The notes beneath the pieces were generated by a model. That model ran no database searches, had not been told where the DNA came from, and worked only from the letters and a program-made list of their open reading frames with translations. Made by a program: the position numbers and the translations under genes. A stretch of DNA of 14,493 nt from DATDAH01 sp036525535 (GTDB lineage Bacteria > Actinomycetota > Acidimicrobiia > Acidimicrobiales > DATDAH01): contig DATDAH010000170.1 in NCBI GenBank assembly GCA_036525535.1, positions 1-14,493 on the forward strand. Reading direction: 5' to 3'. Of the stretch, positions 7,240 to 12,847 are shown piece by piece; the stretch's first letter is position 1; each line of letters opens with the position of its first letter.

Positions 7240-7257
7240 TGTTGTTGTTGTTGTTGG
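7240..7257 (-). repeat. (CAA)5 trinucleotide tract in the osmC leader
   Basis: Read on the minus strand, five CAA triplets lie directly upstream of the AAGGAG ribosome-binding site of osmC, between the FAD oxidoreductase stop and the osmC start. The tract is A-rich and unstructured in an otherwise very GC-rich region, which would keep the ribosome-binding site open. Confidence 0.75.
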
Positions 7258-7264
7258 TCGGACT

Positions 7265-8449
7265 TCAGGCGACGGCCGCGAAGGGCGCCGTCATGGGGGA
7301 GAGGTCGGCGAGGAAGTGGGCCTCGGCCTCGACGGCCGCGTTGGAGCGGAACTGCTGCGCGACGAACTCCTCGACCGGTGGGTACTGGGACATGCGGACG
7401 GTGGCGTCGAACTGCTCGCGCACGAGTTCGAGGCGCAGCGCCTCGTAGTTGCGACCGGCGACGGCTTCGCCCTGCCGACCCCGCAGGGCGGCGTCGAGGG
7501 TTCGGGCCATCAGCTCGGCGTCCCGGAAGGCGTCGGTGATCCCGTGGCCGGTCACCGGATCGCGGTGCATGGCGGCATCCCCGACCAGGGCCCAGCCCGG
7601 GCCCCACGCGCGACGGATGTGGTTGGGCAGGCTGACCGCGCCCCGGACGGGGCTGGTCTGTTCCGCCGCGTTGATGCGCTCGGCCAGGTCGGGGTTCGCC
7701 ATGGCCAGGAGGCGCAGCAGCCCGGCGGAACGATCCTCCCGCAGCTCGTCGGTCCGGTCCGCCGGCGTGCACGCCCACACGTTGGCTTCGCCGTCGTGGG
7801 TCGGGAACACCCCGGCCATCACCTGGTCGGCGATGTGGAACTCGAAGCCGTCCCATGTCGGCCCGGCGAAGTAGGCGTAGTGGGTGGCCCCACCCGGCGG
7901 GCGTTGGTCGACGATCGGGGCGCCGACGGCGCGGGCCACACGAGAGCGGAGGCCGTCCCCCCCGACGACGAATCGGGCCGAGATCTCGACGGGATCGCCC
8001 TCGGCGTCGTGACCCTCCACGCCGGTCACCCGGGCCCCGGCCCGGGTGACGCCGGTCATGGTCACGCCCGTGCGCACGTCCGCCCCGGCCTCTCTGGCGG
8101 CCTCGACCAGAAGGTGGTCGAGGACGTGGCGGCGGGGCGCGACCAGGAGGTCGACACCTGAGCGTTCCTTGATGACCCGGTCGATCACCTCGCCGCCGAC
8201 GTGGAAGCGGACCCGGCGGATCGCCGGGGCCCCCGAGTCCAGCACGGCGTCGAGGAGGCCCCAGCGGGCCAGCTGGACCACGCCGCCCCGGGCGACGGCG
8301 TGGGTGGAGATCGTGTCGCTGGGGAAGGCGGCCCGGTCGACGAGGGTGACCCGGTGACCCTGGCGGGCCAGCAGCATCGCCGTGGCCGCACCGGCGCAAC
8401 GAGCGCCCACGACGACGACATCGCTCCCAGGGGTGACGGTGGCGTTCAT
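7265..8449 (-). CDS. FAD-dependent oxidoreductase (PHBH / geranylgeranyl reductase-like fold)
   Basis: This 394-residue protein has an N-terminal FAD-binding Rossmann motif VVVVGARCAGAATAMLLARQ (11-30) and acidic strand end VTLVDR (34-39). It also has the central FVVGGDGLRSRVAR segment (160-173, the D-G motif) and the FAD ribityl-binding motif GWALVGDAAMHRDPVTGHG (285-303). These are the three landmarks of group A flavoprotein monooxygenases and related reductases such as geranylgeranyl reductase. Substrate unknown. It is first in the minus operon with osmC and divergent from the large regulator at 8536, which probably controls it. No good Shine-Dalgarno site precedes the ATG; CACTCT lies 7 nt upstream. 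The ATG choice fits the Rossmann fold starting at about residue 10. Confidence 0.88.
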   Translation of the reverse strand: MNATVTPGSDVVVVGARCAGAATAMLLARQGHRVTLVDRAAFPSDTISTHAVARGGVVQLARWGLLDAVLDSGAPAIRRVRFHVGGEVIDRVIKERSGVDLLVAPRRHVLDHLLVEAAREAGADVRTGVTMTGVTRAGARVTGVEGHDAEGDPVEISARFVVGGDGLRSRVARAVGAPIVDQRPPGGATHYAYFAGPTWDGFEFHIADQVMAGVFPTHDGEANVWACTPADRTDELREDRSAGLLRLLAMANPDLAERINAAEQTSPVRGAVSLPNHIRRAWGPGWALVGDAAMHRDPVTGHGITDAFRDAELMARTLDAALRGRQGEAVAGRNYEALRLELVREQFDATVRMSQYPPVEEFVAQQFRSNAAVEAEAHFLADLSPMTAPFAAVA

Positions 8450-8535
8450 GTCTGCCAGAGTGCGGGACGGTCGCCCGCCGGTCTTGGAGACGATCGGGGG
8501 ATCTTGTGGAGACGGCGCAGGAGAGGAAGCGGGAC
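8450..8535. promoter_or_regulatory. Divergent intergenic region between FAD oxidoreductase and regulator genes
   Basis: This is an 86-nt control region shared by the minus-strand FAD/OsmC operon and the plus-strand regulator. A short inverted repeat GCGGG-N7-CCCGC lies near 8462-8478. An alternative GTG start for the regulator (8506-8508) preceded by GGGGG falls inside it. No clear -35/-10 pair stands out on either strand. Confidence 0.4.
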
Positions 8536-11052
8536 GTGCAGGCCACCACGACCTTCGGCGATGTGGAGCTGGACCGGGCCGGTCACGAGCTCCGCCGGGC
8601 GGGTGAGGTCGTACCCGTCGAGCCCCAGGTGTTCGACGTCCTCGCCTACCTCGTCGAGCACCGCGAGCGGCTGGTGCTGAAGACGGAGCTGCTCGACGAG
8701 GTCTGGGGGGACCGTTTCGTCTCCGAGTCGGCCTTGACCAGCCGCATAAAGGCCGCCCGCCGGGCCGTGGGGGACAACGGACGAGACCAGCGCGTCATCC
8801 GCACGGTGCACGGCCGGGGGTACCGCTTCGTCGCCGAGGTGGACGATGGTCCGGCCGCGAGGTCAGCACCCTCGACGTCCGACCTCCACGCCGTGATCGA
8901 GGACCTCCGGGAGGGCCGCGGCAGTGCGGTGCTGGTCGTAGCGCCGCCGGGTCGGGCCCGGCGGGACCTGCTGGACGAGCTCTACGCCGACGCCGGGGCG
9001 GCCGGCATCCTGGCCGCCCGGGGCCGGATGCTGCAGCTCGGCATCCTGGCGGGGGTGATCGACGCCCTCGACGAGATCGGCCAGCGCCGCCCGGCCCTCG
9101 TGGAGCGGGTGCCCGACGGCTGCCGCTCGGAGCTGGCGGCGGTGTTCGCCGGAGGACCGCCGTCGACGATCGGGCGGCTCCAGCTCGCGGCCCGGGAGCT
9201 CGTGTTGGCCGCGGCGGAGGACGGGGGGATCCTGTTGGTGCTCCACGACCTCGAGATGGCCGACCGGGCCACGCTCGTGCAGGTCGAGCAGTGGGCCCAG
9301 CTGTCCCGTCGGGCCCCGATCGGCCTGGTCGTCGCCCACCGGGATCCGGGGGTGCTGGCCGGCCTGACCGTCCTCGAGCCGGACCGGCTGCGGCCGCGGC
9401 CCACCGACCGGTACGTGCCCGAGCTCCCCGAGGAGGTCACGACCGTCCTGACCCGGATTGCGTTGGTGGGGCCGGCGATCGACCCCCTCACCTTCCGGGC
9501 GGTGTCGGGCGTGCCCCCGGAGCAGGCTGACCGGGTCCTCGAGCTCGCCGTCGGGGCCGGCCTGCTCGAACGGGACGGGGACACGTACCGCTTCGCCTCG
9601 GCCGACGCCGCCACCGCGCTCGTCGACCGCCTCGGCCCCCACCGCCGCGCCGAGCTGCACCACGAGGTGGCCGAGGCGCTGGCCGCCGCCGGAGGGCCCG
9701 CTCCGGTGGTGGCCGAGCACTACCTGGCGGCCGGCGAGGCGTCCGCCGCCGTCCCCTTCGTCCTGGAAGCCGCCCGCGGGGCCTCGACCGTCCACGCCCA
9801 CAGCGACGTGTTGGCCCTGACCGCATCCGTGCTCGATCACGCCGACGGCGACGCCCGGGTGGAGCTGCTCGCGTTACGGGCCATGGCCCTGGTCGCCACC
9901 GGCGACACCTCGGCCCCCCGTTACCTCCGGGAGGCCCTGGCCCTGGCCGGCCCGGAGTGGGTCCCGATGCTGCGCCTCGGGCTGGCCCAAGCATCGATCC
10001 TCTCCAGTGACGTCGACGGGGCGGCCGATGCTCTGGAGGGCCTCGAGCTCGACGGCGGCCCCGACGACGGCGCCATCCTCCTCCTGCGGGGGATGGTGGC
10101 CTTCTTTCGGGGCGACATCGACGCCGCCGAGCTCGCCGCCCGCGACGCCCGAGATCTGGCGCTGGCCCCCGGGGCCCCCGGCGCCCTGCTGGACGTCATC
10201 GCCCTCCAGGGCATGATCGCCCACAACCGCGGGGAGTGGTTCGACCGCATCCGGCGCGAGCTGCGGGCGACCCAGGACGATCCGGTGTTGGCCACCAAGG
10301 TGTTCGACGGCCAGCTCTGCGTGACCGAGTACCTGCTCTACGGGCCCCTTCCGTACGACGAGGTCGTCGCGCTGGCCCGTGGCCTGCAGGCCACCGCCGA
10401 GCAGAGCGGGGCCCGGCGGGCGGAGGCCTTCGCCCTGTGCCTGTCCGGTGAGGCCCTCTTCCTGGCCGGGCACCTTGACGAGGCGCGGGTCGACCTCGAG
10501 CGCTCGATGGCGATGCACCAGGACCTGCACGCCGACGCGGGCACCGCGCTCTGCCTGCAGCGGCTGGCCGAGGTGGAGCTGGCCGAGGGCGACCGCGAGA
10601 CCGCGGCGCGCCATGCCCGCCGGTCCCTGAGCCTGGCCCGGTGGTCCCCCCTCGCCCGACACCTGATCCAGCGCATCTACGGGACGCTGATCGCCATCGC
10701 CCCGGATGTCGACGCCGCGGTCGCGTTGGTGGCCGAGGCCGAGAACGCGGCCGACCCGGCAGCCCGATGCCAGTACTGCGACATCATGCTGGCCGTCCCG
10801 GCGACGGCGGCCCTGGCCGAGGCCGGTCGCCTCGACGAGGCCCGTTCGAGCCTGGAGCGGGCCCAGCGAGCCGCCGGGCTGTGGCACGGCACCGCTTGGC
10901 AGGGGGCGGTGGCCGAGGCGGAGGCCGTCCTGGCCCGGGCCGAAGGTCGGGTCGACGAGGCCGAGGCGCTCCTGGCCCGTGCCGCCGGCCTGTTCGACCA
11001 GGCGGGTCAGCCCTTGGACGCCGCCCGCTGTCGCGAAGCCGCGGTCGGCTGA
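8536..11052 (+). CDS. wHTH transcriptional regulator with degenerate STAND/AAA ATPase domain and TPR-like repeats
   Basis: This product of about 838 residues starts with an OmpR/PhoB-type winged helix: TFGDVELDRAGHELRR, then ALTSRIKAARRAVGD for the recognition-helix region, then the wing RVIRTVHGRGYRF. An ATPase-like region follows, but both nucleotide motifs are damaged. Where Walker A belongs there is VAPPGRARRD, with no GK(T/S), and the Walker B line reads LLVLHDLEMADRATL, with His for the first acidic residue. The C-terminal 450 residues are Ala/Leu/Glu-rich helical pairs typical of TPR arrays in LuxR-, SARP- and CadC-like regulators. The GTG at 8536 is preferred because GAGGA lies 8 nt upstream and the domain normally starts just there; a GTG at 8506 would add 10 residues. 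Divergence from the FAD/OsmC operon suggests local control. Confidence 0.85.
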   Translation: MQATTTFGDVELDRAGHELRRAGEVVPVEPQVFDVLAYLVEHRERLVLKTELLDEVWGDRFVSESALTSRIKAARRAVGDNGRDQRVIRTVHGRGYRFVAEVDDGPAARSAPSTSDLHAVIEDLREGRGSAVLVVAPPGRARRDLLDELYADAGAAGILAARGRMLQLGILAGVIDALDEIGQRRPALVERVPDGCRSELAAVFAGGPPSTIGRLQLAARELVLAAAEDGGILLVLHDLEMADRATLVQVEQWAQLSRRAPIGLVVAHRDPGVLAGLTVLEPDRLRPRPTDRYVPELPEEVTTVLTRIALVGPAIDPLTFRAVSGVPPEQADRVLELAVGAGLLERDGDTYRFASADAATALVDRLGPHRRAELHHEVAEALAAAGGPAPVVAEHYLAAGEASAAVPFVLEAARGASTVHAHSDVLALTASVLDHADGDARVELLALRAMALVATGDTSAPRYLREALALAGPEWVPMLRLGLAQASILSSDVDGAADALEGLELDGGPDDGAILLLRGMVAFFRGDIDAAELAARDARDLALAPGAPGALLDVIALQGMIAHNRGEWFDRIRRELRATQDDPVLATKVFDGQLCVTEYLLYGPLPYDEVVALARGLQATAEQSGARRAEAFALCLSGEALFLAGHLDEARVDLERSMAMHQDLHADAGTALCLQRLAEVELAEGDRETAARHARRSLSLARWSPLARHLIQRIYGTLIAIAPDVDAAVALVAEAENAADPAARCQYCDIMLAVPATAALAEAGRLDEARSSLERAQRAAGLWHGTAWQGAVAEAEAVLARAEGRVDEAEALLARAAGLFDQAGQPLDAARCREAAVG

Positions 11053-11084
11053 GCCAGAGCTGACTGAACCGGGCGCAGGCGGGG

Positions 11085-11096
11085 TACGACGGGGCG
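11085..11096 (+). promoter_or_regulatory. Predicted leaderless -10 element for the acidic small protein
   Basis: TACGAC at 11085-11090 sits exactly 6 nt before the ATG at 11097. CTGACT at 11060-11065 is a possible -35 (4/6 match) with a long 19-nt spacer. The 44-nt gap after the regulator gene contains no Shine-Dalgarno sequence. Confidence 0.35.
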
Positions 11097-11273
11097 ATGA
11101 GCGACACCCCCGGCGTTCCCGCCGACCCCGACGATCCCGAGTCCGACGAGCTTCCGGTCGCTCCTGACGCCGGCGACGGCGACCGGGACGAGATCGAGGA
11201 GGGGATCGGCGATCTCCTCATCCCCGATGATCCGGGCTCGCCGACGAGCGACGCCGACGCACCGCCTCCGTAG
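11097..11273 (+). CDS. Small acidic proline-rich protein (58 aa), hypothetical
   Basis: This short open frame begins MSDTPGVPADPDDPESDELP and ends in three prolines. Of 58 residues, 19 are Asp/Glu, 12 are Pro and only one is basic (R30). A short hydrophobic patch, GIGDLLIPDDPG (36-47), is the only non-disordered-looking part. No membrane segment, signal peptide or known domain is visible. Support for it being real: the frame fills the gap between regulator and clpP, third codon positions are mostly G/C, a leaderless -10-like element sits 6 nt before the ATG, and the stop lies 2 nt from the convergent clpP stop. It could be an intrinsically disordered interactor or a DNA mimic, but nothing beyond composition supports that. 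Confidence 0.6.
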   Translation: MSDTPGVPADPDDPESDELPVAPDAGDGDRDEIEEGIGDLLIPDDPGSPTSDADAPPP

Positions 11274-11275
11274 GC

Positions 11276-11896
11276 CTACGACGCGACGGCGACCTCCCGC
11301 GGCGCGGAGACGCCGCGGCGGGGGACGAGGATGTCGTCGATCAGGCCCCACGCCTTGGCCTCCTCGGCGGTCATGAAGTAGTCCCGGTCGAGGTCGTGCT
11401 CGACCTCCTCCATGGACCGGCCGCTGTGATGGCTCAGGATCTCGGTCATCCGGTGGGTGGTGGCCAGGACCTCCCGCAGGTGGATCTCCATGTCCCGGGG
11501 CGCCCCCCGGGCGCCGGCCGAGCCCTGGTGGATCATGAGCTTGGCGCTGGGCAGGGCGAAGCGCTTGCCCTCGGCCCCGCCGCACAGGATCATCGCCGCC
11601 GCCGACATCCCCATGCCCACGCAGATGGTGGCCACGTCGCAGCGGACGTGCTGCATGGTGTCGTAGATGGCCATGCCGCCGTAGGCCAGGCCGCCGGGGG
11701 AGTTGATGTAGAGGTTGATGTCCTTGTCCGGGTCCTGGGCCTCGAGGTGCAGGATCTGGGCGATGAGCAGGTTGGCGATCTGGTCGTCCACCTCCTGGCC
11801 CAGGAAGACGATGCGCTCGCTCAACAGGCTGGAGAAGATGTCGAAGGCCCGGTCGCCCCGGGCGCTCTGCTGGACGACGGTGGGGATCACGCTCAT
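11276..11896 (-). CDS. clpP: ATP-dependent Clp protease proteolytic subunit, catalytically intact
   Basis: This 206-residue protein has normal ClpP length and a complete Ser-His-Asp triad. S98 is in ICVGMGMSAAAMIL, H123 in KLMIHQG and D172 in DLDRDYFMTAEEA. The oxyanion-hole region YINSPGG (63-69) and the helix IEIH-like MEIHLREVL (136-144) are also standard. ClpP forms stacked heptamers that degrade proteins delivered by ClpX/ClpC ATPases. The frame stays open far upstream, but the true start is the ATG at 11894-11896: AGGAG lies about 9 nt before it, and the conserved protein begins there. No tig, clpX or second active clpP flanks it, unlike the housekeeping clpP1-clpP2 locus, so this is probably an accessory copy. 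It is divergent from an XRE regulator and a degenerate ClpP. Confidence 0.93.
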   Translation of the reverse strand: MSVIPTVVQQSARGDRAFDIFSSLLSERIVFLGQEVDDQIANLLIAQILHLEAQDPDKDINLYINSPGGLAYGGMAIYDTMQHVRCDVATICVGMGMSAAAMILCGGAEGKRFALPSAKLMIHQGSAGARGAPRDMEIHLREVLATTHRMTEILSHHSGRSMEEVEHDLDRDYFMTAEEAKAWGLIDDILVPRRGVSAPREVAVAS

Positions 11897-11932
11897 GGTT
11901 TCGCACTCCTGGCTCGGGCTACGATCGTCGGT

Positions 11933-11971
11933 GAGATCGCAGATGTGATATCTCGTATTTGAGATAGTGTA
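11933..11971. promoter_or_regulatory. AT-rich divergent promoter/operator between clpP and the XRE gene
   Basis: A perfect inverted repeat TATCTC-N6-GAGATA (11949-11966) lies in the most AT-rich stretch of the window. An additional GAGAT at 11933-11937 pairs with ATCTC at 11950-11954. Candidate -10 boxes overlap it on both strands: GATAGT (11963-11968, plus) and TACACT (11971-11966, minus). The position and 18-bp two-fold symmetry fit a dimeric XRE-family repressor, most simply the product of the adjacent gene at 11988. Confidence 0.6.
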
Positions 11972-11987
11972 AGCGGATGGATGGACG

Positions 11988-12236
11988 ATGGCTGAGCAGA
12001 GACGACGGTCGGCGTTCCCCGGGTTCGACGACCTCACGGCCCGCAAGGAGCTGGCGGGGGACCTGGTGAGCCTGCGCCAGGCCGCCGGCCTGTCCCAGAC
12101 CGAGGTGGCGGCCCGCATGGGGACCTCCCAGTCGGCGGTGGCCCGGCTGGAGTCGGGCACCGGTGACCTCCGCCTGTCCTCGCTGGAGCGTTACGCCGCC
12201 GCCCTCGGCCGCCGGATCGACTGGAGGCTGCAGTGA
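11988..12236 (+). CDS. Small XRE-family helix-turn-helix regulator
   Basis: This 82-residue protein is almost entirely one HTH_3/Cro-C1 domain: LVSLRQAAGLSQTEVAARMG (27-46), then TSQSAVARLESGTGDLRLSS (47-66), with the classic L-S-Q-x-E-V-A and S-Q-x-x-V-A-R-L-E-x-G signatures. The tail GRRIDWRLQ is typical of HigA-like single-domain XRE proteins. There is no sensor domain, so control would be by abundance or proteolysis. Its TGA stop overlaps the GTG of the degenerate ClpP gene (GTGA, 12233-12236), so they are translationally coupled. Regulation of Clp genes by an XRE protein is known from ClgR in actinobacteria, but ClgR is larger and has a different operator. Nearby out-of-frame ATGs (11977, 11981) make 11988 the only sensible start. 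Confidence 0.88.
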   Translation: MAEQRRRSAFPGFDDLTARKELAGDLVSLRQAAGLSQTEVAARMGTSQSAVARLESGTGDLRLSSLERYAAALGRRIDWRLQ

Positions 12237-12829
12237 GCCTCGATCCCCGGATGCCCTTCGGCGACTGGGTCCGCACCCGCCTGTTCGACCAGCGCACGGT
12301 CCTGGTCAGCGGTGAGCTGGACACCGACCTGGCCACCGCGGCGGCCGCCGAGCTCATGACCCTGGACGGCGAGGGCGACGACCTGGTCACCCTCCACCTC
12401 GACTGCGCCGGCGGCTCGTTGGAGGCCGCCTTCACCCTGATCGACGTCGTGGACCTGATCGGTGTGCCCGTCCACGTCGTCGCCGTCGGTCGGGTGGCCG
12501 GGCCGGCCGTCGGGATCCTGGCCGTGGCCGACCGGCGCCTGGCCCTGCCCCACGCCAGCTTCCAGCTGCGCGAGCCGCAGTCGGCCTACGCGGGGCGTCC
12601 GGACGACATCGCGGGCTGGGCCGCCCAGTACCAGCGCCACGTCGACCACTTCGTGGCCCGGCTGGCCCGGGCCTGCAGCCGGACCGAGGAGGAGGTCGCG
12701 GCCGACCTCCGCGCCGCCCGCCACTTCGACCCGGAGGAGGCCCGGGCCTACGGCCTGGTCGACGAGATCGTCACCGGCCAGGCCGAGGTCCGCCGCCTCC
12801 CCGGCCGCGGCTTCGGCTTCAAGGCGTGA
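12233..12829 (+). CDS. ClpP-like protein lacking all three catalytic residues (pseudo-ClpP)
   Basis: This 198-residue protein has the ClpP/crotonase fold landmarks: LDCAGGSLEAAF (56-67, matching the SPGG strand-turn), VAVGRVAGPAVGILAVAD (83-100), RLALPHASFQLREP (102-115) and RHFDPEEARAYGLVDEIV (163-180). Aligned by hand to the active ClpP at 11276, the nucleophile Ser is Gly90, the His is Arg113 and the Asp is Ala162. The codons (GGG 12500, CGC 12569, GCC 12716) read cleanly and the frame is intact, so it is not decaying. Catalytically dead ClpP paralogues (ClpR in plants and cyanobacteria) are structural ring subunits; a similar role in a mixed ring with the neighbouring ClpP is inferred. 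GTG start overlapping the XRE stop. Another crotonase-fold role cannot be excluded. Confidence 0.85.
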   Translation: MSLDPRMPFGDWVRTRLFDQRTVLVSGELDTDLATAAAAELMTLDGEGDDLVTLHLDCAGGSLEAAFTLIDVVDLIGVPVHVVAVGRVAGPAVGILAVADRRLALPHASFQLREPQSAYAGRPDDIAGWAAQYQRHVDHFVARLARACSRTEEEVAADLRAARHFDPEEARAYGLVDEIVTGQAEVRRLPGRGFGFKA

Positions 12830-12835
12830 GGGCGG

Positions 12836-12847
12836 CAGACTCGGGGG
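12836..12847 (+). promoter_or_regulatory. Predicted leaderless -10 element for the AhpD-like gene
   Basis: CAGACT at 12836-12841 lies exactly 6 nt before the GTG at 12848, within the same GGCAGACT 8-mer found before the gene at 3259. No Shine-Dalgarno sequence is present apart from a G-run directly touching the start codon. No convincing -35 box. Confidence 0.45.

Noticed and set aside
6410..8161. Long plus-strand open frame antisense to osmC and the FAD oxidoreductase
   Set aside because: Shadow of two clearly real minus-strand genes; composition is low-complexity and no start signal is apparent.
11897..12160. N-terminal extension of ClpP up to 12160
   Set aside because: The frame is open but a Shine-Dalgarno site and the conserved ClpP N-terminus mark the ATG at 11896. 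The extension would run through the divergent promoter and into the XRE gene.
11988..12829. Toxin-antitoxin pair (XRE antitoxin plus toxin)
   Set aside because: The XRE protein is HigA-like in size, but its partner has the ClpP fold rather than a RelE/HigB or other toxin fold, and the divergent gene is a true ClpP.
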